Both the position numbers and the translations under genes were made by a program. Shown piece by piece: positions 56,001 through 61,689 of a DNA stretch of 64,000 nucleotides (its first letter is position 1; each line of letters begins with the position of its first letter). The stretch is from Ruminimicrobiellum sp045223915 (GTDB lineage: Bacteria > Elusimicrobiota > Endomicrobiia > Endomicrobiales > Endomicrobiaceae). The notes beneath the pieces are model-generated. The model was not told where the DNA came from. It saw nothing but the letters and a program-made list of their open reading frames with translations, and made no database searches. The stretch lies in NCBI GenBank assembly GCA_045223915.1, contig JBGUZU010000015.1, positions 62,001-126,000 on the forward strand, in the 5' to 3' direction.

Positions 56001-59000
56001 GACTTGGTTAAATTTAGTGATGACAATTCTTTTATGGAAAATGAGGATAGTTTTATTAGTATTACATTACCAAAAGGTTATGAATTATCAAATTATGGCG
56101 TCAATAAGAGTTTGAGTACAAAAGATGGTAAGATTCGTATAAAAAAAGAAAAATCATTCAAAAGGTTTATTGTAATAACAGATGATAGTAAAAAAGAACA
56201 TATATTTTTTATTAACGAAGAAGGATATAGAGAGATAACTATATCTTTAGAAGGAAAAGAAGATGTTTCTTTGAAAGAATTAAAAGATAAGGCAGGTGTT
56301 GATATTGGTAAAGATGAAATTGTACCACCTAAAAATGAAGTTTTATTGAAAATTCATGATTTAACTGTTGAATCTTGTTCTGAACCATTTACAATAGAAT
56401 TATCTAAAGAACAAAAAAATAATTTTATTTTTATAAGAGGTAATTTTTATAAAATTTCAGAGCAAGGTAAAAAGGAAATTATTTTAAAAGAAGAGCTGGA
56501 AAAATATGGTATTGATTTAGAACATTCCGTTATTGAAAATGGTAAAATCGTTTCTTTGCGTCTTATTCTTGGAGCAAAAATTGGTGTGTCTGTAAGACAA
56601 GCTGTAGGTATAGATGAAGAAGAAATGGCATACAGAATGGAACAAATTCTTGGCTCAAGAGACGTGGATAGTAGAGAATTGATTACCTTGGATGAATACG
56701 AAGAAGTGCCAACGGATTTTGTGATATATTTTTTCCAAGTACAAGGATTAGCAGAAAATGTTATCAATGATATTATAAATAATATAAGTAGTGAAGGTAT
56801 TGGTGCTACAATATATCCGAAAACATTAGAGAATATACTAATAACAAATGGTTTTCTTGAAGAAGATGCCAAAATGTGGGTAGAAAGAATTTTTACTGAA
56901 TATATCGGAGATTTCTCAAATATGGATATTTCAGAAGAAATTCCATTAGATTTTTTAAGATATTTTTTGCAAAAAGAAGAAAATAAAAACATACATGGGC
57001 AGCAAGATATAATTAAACTTTTATCAGATAGAGGCAAACAAATATCAATAGAAGATTTAGAACAAGATTTATTAACATTTGGCTTTTCTAAAGAAGAGTC
57101 AGTGGAAATCATAAATGAAATCAAAGAAAAAAATCTAAAAATAGCAAACAATTTTTTAAGAAAAATTCTTGAGCAACTGGGTTTAAACGAAGAAGATATA
57201 GAAATGTTAAATGGAAAAGGAAGAAATTTAACAATAAAAGATTTAGAGGATGCTTTTGCTGAACAAGGTTTCGATGAAATAAAGATTGGAGAGTATATAG
57301 AAAAAATAAAAAAATCTTTTGAAGAAAATATGATACCGGGATACGTATCCTCTTTCTTAGTTGATAAATTCAGAGAGTTAGGACTTAATAAAAAAGCTGC
57401 AAACGGAAGAACTGCAAATATAATTGCAAAATGTGGAGATAAAAACTCTTTAATATTGTTAACTAAGTTGAAAGAAGAATTAGTAAACGATGGTGTTTCT
57501 GAAAAAGAAGCGGACTTATGGGTAAAACAAATTTATGAAAATTATCGTGCAAGTGAAGCAAAAAAAGAAAAATCTAGTGGAACGGATGGATTACAGATTT
57601 CTTTCTTAAAACCTTTTATTGAAAAGAAAGTGTCGGAAAGAAAAATAGTTGAGTTTTTCTTTGAAAGAACAAGGTTTATCTCCATAGAAAATTTAGAAAG
57701 AGAATTAATAGGGCTTGGGTATTCTAAACAAGAAGCTGAAATTTTAATAGAAAGAATACGTAATGAGTATCCGCAACAAACAGAAAGATTCCAAAAAATA
57801 CCAACGGATTATGTAATATCTCTTTTTAAGAAAGGATTTATAGATAAAAAGATAGTTCTTTTTTTAGAAGCAGGGAAAACTACATCAAAAGAAGATTTAG
57901 AAAAAGGATTTATGAGATACGGATACTCTGAACAAGAATCAAAAGAAATAGTAGGGGAAATCTTAGATCAATATAGTAAAGATATAAGGAAGAGAAATGT
58001 TCAAATTATATCAAAATATCAAAGGGAAAGAATATTGATGAGAGCAGATGTTTCGGGAACAGATCAAGTTATTTCATTGAGAATAGAAAATGAACAATTG
58101 GAATCAACGAGAAAAGTATTATCAAATATAAATGAGCTTGATGAAAACCAATTAATAAGTTTGTTGGAACATAATCCGATGTTGTTATCTATGTTGATAG
58201 AAGCTCTTAACAGAGGTTTTGTTTTTGATAAAAAAGAAATTGAAACTTTTGGGGAATTGGTAGAATATTTACAAAAAAGAAAAGAGAATAATGAGAAAGG
58301 GGATAATGAAAATATTGTGACATTGAGAGGCTATTTCGGTGAAATTTATCTTGCAGAAACAACTGTTTCAGGAGAACTTGATGGTTTAAAATTAATATTA
58401 CAATTACCAAAAAATGTTAATGAACCGGGTATAGATTTAATTGATCCTGTTACAGGAATGAAAATACAAGTAAAAATAGATGAAGGTGATAGTACCGCAG
58501 AGGCTTTTTCTAAAAATCCTACCGTACCGATAGCTTGTACTAATAGAGTAGCAAAAAAGAAAAATCAACCTACAATAAGAGGTTTTGTAGAGATGGAAAC
58601 GATGATGGGTTTTGCGACAAGTTTTCTTGGCTTAATTTATAAAATAGGTATAAACATAATTAAAGAAGAAGGAAAGAATCCAAGTTATCAAATAGTTGTT
58701 GGTGGAGAAATAAAAGATAATGTAAATCTCACGAACACCAGTGCAATTATTAAAATTTTAAATAGTCTATATGAAGTTGAAGAAGAAACTAAAGTATCTG
58801 ATACTAATGCCATCCTGCCGGAAAATATGGGATTGGTAAATAGAATAATGCAGAGTAAATTCGGAAATGCATTTGTAGTAGCGACAGTAATAGCATTTAA
58901 AGAGTTTAAAGCAAGCATGAAACCGAGTTTTGTAGATATGCATCAAAGTGAATCAGGAAGAAAAGGAGCACAACAATTAAGAGATTTTATTACAAGGTTT

Positions 59001-60632
59001 GATGTCGTTGAAACTGATGGATTAGCAGCAAGAATAATAAAGACAATATTAGGTACAATAGTAAAAGGTGCAAGCATAGTAAAACATATAGCAATAGATT
59101 ACAGATATATAAAAGCAAGCGGAATACAAGAAGCAATAAGTATGTTCGGTAATAATACATACATGGATGAATACGGACAAATACATATACCGCCGGTATT
59201 AATAGTTAATGATTTAAAGGGATTAAAAAATTTAAATAATACCGGAATAAAAGTAAACGGAAGATATATATATCAAGTAGGACAAAAAGGAATGTTGATA
59301 TACGGAGCAGAGGGAGTGAACAGCGAAGATATAAGTATGGCGGTAAATGAAAGTCAAATGATAAAAGATGCAATAGAACAAATGATAAGAGAGAAAGGAT
59401 ACGAAGGTGTAAGTGTTGAAGTTGATGGTGTAATACAAGAAGAAGGTGATGGTGTGAGATTTGAAAACGGAATAACAATAATAGGAGCCGATGAATTACA
59501 GAATAAGAGTGCCGACTATATAGATGGTTATGTAAGTTCAAGTATAGAATTAAAGAGAAGTATGGGAGTTATGTATAGCCAAAAAGCATTGATAAGTTTG
59601 GAAAGTATAGATGATACCGAAAAATTAAGACAAGCATTAAAGCAAGGAAGAGCAAGAAAAATAATAAGCAAAGCTCAATATGATCAACTACAAATGACTT
59701 ACGAAGAATTAATGGCAATGAGAGAAGCCGGAATAGAAATATATGTAGATAGTAATGAAATAGATGAAAATTTGAAAAAAGCGGGAATAACCGGGCAAAT
59801 AATAAGAAAAGATAATCAAATATTTATACACGATTATTATACACAGGAAGATGTGGAAGTAGAAGAAGTTGGTGAGAATAATAGTTTAACGGATATAGAA
59901 AATATGTTAGTAAATTCACAAAAACTTATATTGATAGATATAAAGGTTTTGGCTGATAAATTCCAAAAAGAAAATATTTTGGGAGCATATAAAGGATTAA
60001 ATACCTTGATAGGTAACATAAAGTTAAAAACAGGTATAGGACAATTGAGTGAAACGGATATAAAGAGTTTAGGATACAATTTAGATTACAATAAGTTACC
60101 GCAATTAACATTGTCAAAACCGTTACAGGAATATACTAAAGCTGAAATTGAAGATATGTTAACCGCAAGTATTTTAAGTATGGATACAAATACCGAAATA
60201 AGAATAATATTAAAGGCAATAGATAAAAATGATGCGTTAAAAGATTTGTTTACACAAATAATTAAAGAAAGAATTTTAGCTAAGACGGCATTAACACAAA
60301 ATTATAAAGAGTTCGGCTTAAGAGATAAAAAATTGGAAATACTTTTAGGACAAATGTTGTTTATGCAAATGGATAACAAAAATAAAGCAATAATAGATCT
60401 TACATATATAGATTCTGATGGTACACAAAAAGAAGTAACCGGAAAAGAAAATGATTTAATAAATAAAATAACACAAGATACGGAAAAAGCTATGAGAAAA
60501 GATGAAGTGGCAATAAATTCAATAATAGAAATAATATTGGTTTACGGAGATAGCTATAAAGATAAACAGATGGCAAAACAATTGGATGTAAACGATGCAA
60601 GAAACTACAGAGCCATGATGGCAGCCGCATAG
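47067..60632 (+). CDS. Giant 4521-residue multidomain exported or membrane protein
   Basis: One uninterrupted frame with an AAGGAAG ribosome site 6 bases before the ATG. Order seen: signal anchor (about 12-34); TIKI/ChaN/TraB-like domain (70-520); acidic linker (690-723); unassigned helical region (725-1180); caspase-like His1272/Cys1331; CPBP membrane protease with EExxxR 1501-1506, FxxxH 1547-1551, HxxxN 1676-1680; coiled coil (1690-1860); HD phosphohydrolase (H1895, H1929-D1930, D2090); a region with ELLKNHFGHGN (about 2534) faintly like a GHKL N-box; second CPBP copy (2728-2761); beta-rich segment (2880-3200); six helical repeats (3211-3641); PD-(D/E)XK-like core (E3759, D3790, Q3801-V-K3803); unassigned C-terminal region. 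No domain-by-domain match is known to me. Role unknown; self-processing polyprotein or toxin-like effector is possible. Confidence 0.85.
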   Translation: MIIKFIKKKFNLIKICAVFITVCFVVSTLGANLYAIPLAENANKKYEDVFNKVSSISAEYGKITASKDANSDITIINIQDLHCHPQTQRNISKIITQIADNYNLKKIYVEGGYGDIDTSWLNTIKDEKIKRQIIEGLLEEGILTGSEYYKLTNNNEVELKGIDEEQIHKDNVRRLSWIIANQDKYKAVITKVEKEINILEKMHVNSRNERFNRDIEKYLTNEIDSRRFYRQLAKYVKDINENPDKYNNITAIRLEDYPNITKFIALRKTAKDIDVKEVTQQLQMVINELKNKLPYNVYTRLLSETENLSDSQKVVELITMLCNKEGINLENKYKSLHTFLESNGINRELNTVELVQEERQLLSEIRKALSYNNEEYEITFISDFSKYFKDYLEYKLTDADWKYFEKEFDQFITLYSKYATVNRIQEIYGDFEEINKYYKINDQRNNIFVSNLLKDEEISVSETDRVRQEEEILKNSKEVIIAVTGGFHSTELEEILAKKEVNTIVITPSIFEGIEKATKQYKGIIKEQSRYFQHQALAYTLASCTTDEYKKNLLYSMAKDLLGGNVERLREALGQDVDLTVFDNLQPLTEQEQEQISEQKNIIVSAASDIAADVLPKEGGKAIFVPNVSEIILKVSRSLVDAGIFLNNGPVFAAEELGLPNLDDISPEEYSRMPDSIQEALVAKEYGTEAESDERANEEENFAEESIDETEDVETLVEEETVDSSYLSEERKSELLKKLNNDREALDLLIDICCRKSVNFDLSKDSALLEMFIRKLNLGEDYLDFDYMYDIVRRSIHVANTFPIDTDLKFACFEKFIDFFNSEDKNKNGEVYYITLFRRLFSLNKKSLQFFYETLDGLSANDLVFYYDASKINKNLKFLLENFDKGIYEITDYSRLVNLFDNIDKLSFLSEGEFSYLISLPNKIFVSILYSSKDSFQLKTKLTVGKKYYYKGCDEDVARAIFDKAEKLQGLNVVFYPAFSRLNKEAILFILDSVNNSSEIEKILSLYRGMGLSPEFENSTRLKDFKDPRFKALVQYISSIQDRDFYDKLFFGIYDRENLRNIVNSIDDANFVKDYLLNPDYQKIYKNLFKKLADLNIKNVAAENNHLALKLILNKEFNQILTESGIDNISDEDNIIARYYSAIAVSRMIFDGVGGEKIDYDFNDEAGMELIKEVTDTYLEIMKEMLNVVLLDSDTKIYALCNSERVYGRDRFNIDTLQEIIEYMGIQLEIPGENVYRRVGNNKNASKGWLNAIETFVMDSIRTKGYFMFRGHGNENMLWVYDPKENDNGLATGNMLEVITPRELAESLFKLATRDQDPVDLRNITIDLSSCYSYYFARSVYNILEQKFKAENKTESYPTIITAAGLETEFGITDFRGMEGNLHKGINKLLRNFQRGSVSALTLGMVGVSEYMFGDSNITMFSSFFDENMLEKIAKTRESIAKFNISRHRTVETEPDILDNIEQTATRVNIRNVKKIAIRILPKFVTEASIFKEDKFAPIWEELFYRFAPALMLTILISVTMMFAPAGFVLFTKIGFAVILTLFQTIFVKAHIVTDWLRAKDSGGEKSSEEVPETSISDKQSKTVDLGKVFEKDLTFEDKINKIFKTVKERLFAVFSDSKDAESFKIFYKTNKIAAEHKDGLIIPTIAFTIPYVVVMCFFPSIQAVMIATIVSMALHAINNIVAKIIKEKGLLQKKKRDIDFQDIQRRIKHIKLLIENPNVERDLPELKEGSFVLKFGLARKAERRAESLLEYEKIRIFFINRLKDEMAKREEIKAELETIKKARKTKKNKAKIQELEEQLEIMEKEYPRIYNELLFADTKEVEKTIDKIDALLSIFEEIDIILDNIENFKLENADDEDAYKEISALEEDFLDFAENTFMNSLMSLYNNQKTTGIHVRRVVGDSNLIGTKMLSGNNVRMMYKLMLSSILHDIGKNLVPLQILDKQGSFDRLERNIMEFHVVFGGIILRSSILRRLSYTAENHHRYTLKTKMDDLGKETEVGDLHIPTISSLDEEKEEQIERIVKFLEEINPDLSFDSASPYPKSLEDIKSILEDNDMDLTESQQEKLDDLLREVEQIEEEVLIAKIVSLADVFEAVSPKLSFDSERTYQFPQKIRDISSMLENIDIDLTESQKREVIVLLAEIAQIDSEDDAAKKQEMEQKFIKKVLYDRSKSAVIKYVREKNYELIRENAFKIIFTKSPKKIFEELGKTEEEFMADFENDPKGTIDECMSLVDADKFEFDSDVIRAFLEFYFSSEDIRVNNAILESLNKGEENRFIVYIKDALYSLYKLQRSVNRMLVRFTPVIASIFSESQTDYDKYFKDKKVFLQRFKTEEGVKKVRSFEILKFGKSSIQRVIGRFEVPVFERDYDSLGMIVEKDSDGNIVSVKAKEGYGFSSLLIDGEPVGDEKNNLNFSAGQISAMLKDVQILDYDAPDIKEDEMDKYVAHIYLDDSKEDLEKAMEDAIKNNKLMVIHVFRKGFSTKGLTLGQIRDKYDQAYSLLQSDKLKNLPVLSETMRLERDVEVDPYITFDFFLKELLKNHFGHGNFGLFEYPIACYIAPDGSKMVTYDSSLDLGNGRYSSPFLSEEFKNRGITIGVLDDLMKETLIHGDGKGRKMMAESKTRNFEDSRRVDDSKIAGYRFFKATVTLKLETEEQIEAAKQYKKEQDAKARSVTSSSAVDEESGLYSFRTSTSKTSSTVSTATAEDWEDFWSSILKPFGLKLGNYAHVWEEVVFRYLPTAFILLGYMNPLVGLGIQIVFILAHPIGKWMASRMNWEKARKEGKQVGKKAGIGDLFKQIGKDLLLLTPTLVLMLPYVGALLSLAINPALSLIITPAIFTFANVIVQWLTRKDSGGEVISIDKNLVIFITIVSLGSYIFLPLIPVIHPIVNTLINPIVITNAINAGYLHYEYNKRQQDRGKSLNLAELFSGDSEKAKEVVKDGQESDAKSKSEHVKIVADSIDLEGNYEIEEKIKHFRFRKRDLVKFSDDNSFMENEDSFISITLPKGYELSNYGVNKSLSTKDGKIRIKKEKSFKRFIVITDDSKKEHIFFINEEGYREITISLEGKEDVSLKELKDKAGVDIGKDEIVPPKNEVLLKIHDLTVESCSEPFTIELSKEQKNNFIFIRGNFYKISEQGKKEIILKEELEKYGIDLEHSVIENGKIVSLRLILGAKIGVSVRQAVGIDEEEMAYRMEQILGSRDVDSRELITLDEYEEVPTDFVIYFFQVQGLAENVINDIINNISSEGIGATIYPKTLENILITNGFLEEDAKMWVERIFTEYIGDFSNMDISEEIPLDFLRYFLQKEENKNIHGQQDIIKLLSDRGKQISIEDLEQDLLTFGFSKEESVEIINEIKEKNLKIANNFLRKILEQLGLNEEDIEMLNGKGRNLTIKDLEDAFAEQGFDEIKIGEYIEKIKKSFEENMIPGYVSSFLVDKFRELGLNKKAANGRTANIIAKCGDKNSLILLTKLKEELVNDGVSEKEADLWVKQIYENYRASEAKKEKSSGTDGLQISFLKPFIEKKVSERKIVEFFFERTRFISIENLERELIGLGYSKQEAEILIERIRNEYPQQTERFQKIPTDYVISLFKKGFIDKKIVLFLEAGKTTSKEDLEKGFMRYGYSEQESKEIVGEILDQYSKDIRKRNVQIISKYQRERILMRADVSGTDQVISLRIENEQLESTRKVLSNINELDENQLISLLEHNPMLLSMLIEALNRGFVFDKKEIETFGELVEYLQKRKENNEKGDNENIVTLRGYFGEIYLAETTVSGELDGLKLILQLPKNVNEPGIDLIDPVTGMKIQVKIDEGDSTAEAFSKNPTVPIACTNRVAKKKNQPTIRGFVEMETMMGFATSFLGLIYKIGINIIKEEGKNPSYQIVVGGEIKDNVNLTNTSAIIKILNSLYEVEEETKVSDTNAILPENMGLVNRIMQSKFGNAFVVATVIAFKEFKASMKPSFVDMHQSESGRKGAQQLRDFITRFDVVETDGLAARIIKTILGTIVKGASIVKHIAIDYRYIKASGIQEAISMFGNNTYMDEYGQIHIPPVLIVNDLKGLKNLNNTGIKVNGRYIYQVGQKGMLIYGAEGVNSEDISMAVNESQMIKDAIEQMIREKGYEGVSVEVDGVIQEEGDGVRFENGITIIGADELQNKSADYIDGYVSSSIELKRSMGVMYSQKALISLESIDDTEKLRQALKQGRARKIISKAQYDQLQMTYEELMAMREAGIEIYVDSNEIDENLKKAGITGQIIRKDNQIFIHDYYTQEDVEVEEVGENNSLTDIENMLVNSQKLILIDIKVLADKFQKENILGAYKGLNTLIGNIKLKTGIGQLSETDIKSLGYNLDYNKLPQLTLSKPLQEYTKAEIEDMLTASILSMDTNTEIRIILKAIDKNDALKDLFTQIIKERILAKTALTQNYKEFGLRDKKLEILLGQMLFMQMDNKNKAIIDLTYIDSDGTQKEVTGKENDLINKITQDTEKAMRKDEVAINSIIEIILVYGDSYKDKQMAKQLDVNDARNYRAMMAAA
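47274..48626 (+). other. Domain: TIKI/ChaN/TraB/EreA-like region of the giant protein
   Basis: Residues about 70-520. INIQDLHCHPQTQRNISKII and KKIYVEGGYGDID give the His- and Glu-bearing first motifs; VELKGIDEEQIHKDN is central; VIIAVTGGFHSTELEEIL near residue 483 matches the closing G-x-x-H motif. The superfamily includes haem-binding ChaN, esterase EreA and Wnt protease TIKI. A large helical insert separates the halves. Assignment by motif only. Confidence 0.5.
50634..51146 (+). other. Domain: caspase-like Cys/His module of the giant protein
   Basis: Residues about 1190-1360. GYFMFRGHGNENMLWVY contains His1272 in a G-H-G turn; NITIDLSSCYSYYFARSV contains Cys1331 after a hydrophobic strand, 59 residues later. 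ITPRELAESL lies between. This is the catalytic-dyad layout of the CD-clan peptidases (caspase, CHAT, gingipain, C80). Preceding strand VVLLDSDTKIYALCN fits the first beta strand. Confidence 0.5.
51534..52136 (+). other. Domain: CPBP intramembrane protease copy 1
   Basis: Residues about 1490-1690. WEELFYRFAP (EExxxR), FVKAHIV (FxxxH) and LHAINNIV (HxxxN) are the three catalytic motifs of the CPBP/CAAX glutamic-type proteases, each in or beside a hydrophobic helix. A soluble insert of about 85 residues, beginning KDSGGE, splits the second and third motif. Confidence 0.6.
52719..53516 (+). other. Domain: HD phosphohydrolase with internal duplication
   Basis: Residues about 1885-2150. TTGIHVRRV, SSILHDIGKNLVPLQIL, TAENHHRYTLK and IVSLADVFEAVS follow the order of HD/HD-GYP domains (H, HD, HH, D). 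The GYP signature is not clear. A roughly 50-residue unit (LSFDS....YP....I..L...DLTESQ) occurs twice, at about 2031-2082 and 2098-2145, on either side of the last motif. Confidence 0.65.
55209..55826 (+). other. Domain: CPBP intramembrane protease-like copy 2
   Basis: Residues about 2715-2920. HVWEEVVFRYLP (EExxxR, 2728-2733) and FILAHPIG (FxxxH, 2757-2761) are intact. After two more helices the linker TRKDSGGE repeats the sequence found in copy 1. The third motif is uncertain: HPIVN and HYEYN are both candidates, and the position aligned with copy 1 reads NAINA. Confidence 0.5.
56697..57989 (+). repeat. Six degenerate helical repeats inside the giant protein
   Basis: Residues about 3211-3641. 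Units of 60-85 residues share P-x-D-[FY]-[VL] at the start, a middle I-x-x-[DE]-[LD]-[LE], then G-[FY]-[ST]-x-x-E-[SA] and a closing I-x-x-I helix; examples are GFSKEESVEIINEI, GVSEKEADLWVKQI, GYSKQEAEILIERI and GYSEQESKEIVGEI. No named repeat family recognised. Confidence 0.7.
58299..58556 (+). other. Domain: PD-(D/E)XK-like nuclease core of the giant protein
   Basis: Residues about 3745-3830. GEIYLAE (E3759), GIDLID (D3790) and KIQVKI (Q3801-V-K3803) with a beta-turn between them follow the E...D...(E/Q)xK pattern of restriction-endonuclease-fold enzymes. Then VPIACTNRV. The motif is short and could be coincidental. Confidence 0.4.
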
Positions 60633-60636
60633 TGAC

Positions 60637-60685
60637 GACAGAAGACTGGAAGATTAGAAGATTGGAATAATGGATGGGAAATATA
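60637..60685. repeat. GAAGATTAGAAG tract after the giant gene
   Basis: Imperfect 8-9-base units (GAAGACTGGAAGATTAGAAG, ATTGGAATAATGG) of the family seen at 12265 and 31660. Placed between the giant gene's stop and its terminator. Confidence 0.6.
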
Positions 60686-60705
60686 AGCTGTAAGCTTTAA
60701 GATAG

Positions 60706-60740
60706 AAAAACAGGCAAAAAAGATTTTTTGCCTGTTTTTT
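60706..60740 (+). terminator. Intrinsic terminator of the giant gene
   Basis: 16-bp perfect stem AAAAACAGGCAAAAAA / TTTTTTGCCTGTTTTT with a 2-base gap at the apex and continuing T run. Confidence 0.9.
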
Positions 60741-60742
60741 AG

Positions 60743-60748
60743 TATAAT
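60743..60748 (+). promoter_or_regulatory. -10 box of the lipoprotein gene (leaderless)
   Basis: Perfect TATAAT, 7 bases before the ATG at 60756, right after the giant gene's terminator. The -35 region falls in the terminator stem and has no clear consensus. No Shine-Dalgarno sequence. Confidence 0.5.
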
Positions 60749-60755
60749 TAACCTT

Positions 60756-61154
60756 ATGAAATACTTATTAATGTTTACACTTATTTTCTGTATGTCTTCT
60801 TGTGCGGTGTTGGATTATCCCAAGAGAATTGCCGGATATTCAATTAAAAATTTCGAAACCGAACAAGACGGCAGATTTTCTTTAAATTCCGATTTGGAAC
60901 CGAGAAAAGCATATAACAAATGTAATCTTTTCTTATTTGAAAACAATATTCAAACAAACTTTAAAAGTGACAAAAAAATGTATATTGTTGCCAGCAAATT
61001 TACTTTGATATACGAATATACATTGGATTCCACGGAAGTTGCATTTTTCGTTTATGAAACAGATGATAATAAATCTAAAATAGATGTGGTTTCAAACAAT
61101 TCAAGACTTGCCAAATTTGTATATGATAAGTTAGTTGTTTATATGCAAAAATAA
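60756..61154 (+). CDS. Small predicted lipoprotein
   Basis: 132 residues. Lipoprotein signal peptide with lipobox (LLMFTLIFCMSSC, modified Cys about 16), mature part rich in short strands (KKMYIVASKFTLIYEYTLD, EVAFFVYETDD). Likely anchored in the outer membrane facing the periplasm. No family recognised. Ends one base before the convergent minus-strand gene. Confidence 0.75.
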   Translation: MKYLLMFTLIFCMSSCAVLDYPKRIAGYSIKNFETEQDGRFSLNSDLEPRKAYNKCNLFLFENNIQTNFKSDKKMYIVASKFTLIYEYTLDSTEVAFFVYETDDNKSKIDVVSNNSRLAKFVYDKLVVYMQK

Positions 61155-61607
61155 TTAAACAAATTTCGTTGTTACTTTTTTATCTTTCAATAATTCGATA
61201 ATTTTTTTTATAATTTCTGTTCTGGGTAACAGATTGCTTTGTCTATAGAATTGATGTTGACCGTTATCTGCCGTTCCTACAACAAAATTTATTTCATTTT
61301 CTTTTTGTATTAGTTTTATAACTTCAATTGCCGATATATTATCGGAAGTGTTACCGGACAATATTTTGTAACATTCATTTAAAGTTATAACACCTTCGTT
61401 TGCGAAATCTATTCCGTTAATAAAGTATTGGGGGGACTGTGTTGCGGAATTTATTTTAATATCGGGTTTTATATTAAGTTCTCTGCAATACATTTTCATT
61501 GTTGAAGAACCTAAAATAATTTTGTAACCGATACTGTTTACAAATTTCCTGCATATATCATTATCGTTGTTTTTATTTTTTGGTAATCCGGTTAAAATGT
61601 TTAACAT
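61155..61607 (-). CDS. Stand-alone C-terminal domain of the hydrogenase-cluster SpoIIE-type protein
   Basis: 150 residues from the ATG at 61607. GYKIILGSSTMKMYCRELNI, IDFANEGVITLNECYKIL, EINFVVGTADNGQHQF and LPRTEIIKKIIELL match, in order, the end of SpoIIE/PP2C-like phosphatases found in [FeFe] hydrogenase clusters, where the same region follows a phosphatase domain. Here the phosphatase domain is absent. The gene is separated from hydA by a terminator and has its own leaderless-type -10 box. Whether this is a functional domain or a remnant is open; the frame is intact. A frame upstream to 61652 runs through the terminator and is rejected. Confidence 0.65.
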   Translation of the reverse strand: MLNILTGLPKNKNNDNDICRKFVNSIGYKIILGSSTMKMYCRELNIKPDIKINSATQSPQYFINGIDFANEGVITLNECYKILSGNTSDNISAIEVIKLIQKENEINFVVGTADNGQHQFYRQSNLLPRTEIIKKIIELLKDKKVTTKFV

Positions 61608-61613
61608 TTTTTT

Positions 61614-61619
61614 ATTATA
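61614..61619 (-). promoter_or_regulatory. -10 box of the SpoIIE-domain gene (leaderless)
   Basis: TATAAT on the minus strand, 6 bases before the ATG at 61607; no Shine-Dalgarno sequence and only a weak AT-rich -35 region inside the hydA terminator. Confidence 0.5.
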
Positions 61620-61636
61620 CAAAATAATACATAAAT

Positions 61637-61675
61637 AAAAATAACCTGACACATTTTCTGTATCAGGTTATTTTT
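61637..61675 (-). terminator. Intrinsic terminator of the hydrogenase operon
   Basis: 13-bp stem AAAAATAACCTGA / TCAGGTTATTTTT with 13-base loop, T-rich on the minus strand after the stem; 14 bases past the hydA stop. Confidence 0.82.
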
Positions 61676-61689
61676 TTATTTAAAAGAAA

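Noticed and set aside
56447..57151. 234-residue minus-strand frame inside the giant gene
   Set aside because: Antisense shadow: Ser/Ile-rich, no ribosome site, opposite a well-coded helical repeat.
61608..61652. Longer start of the SpoIIE-domain gene
   Set aside because: The extra 15 codons lie in the hydA terminator and the -10 box; no ribosome site.
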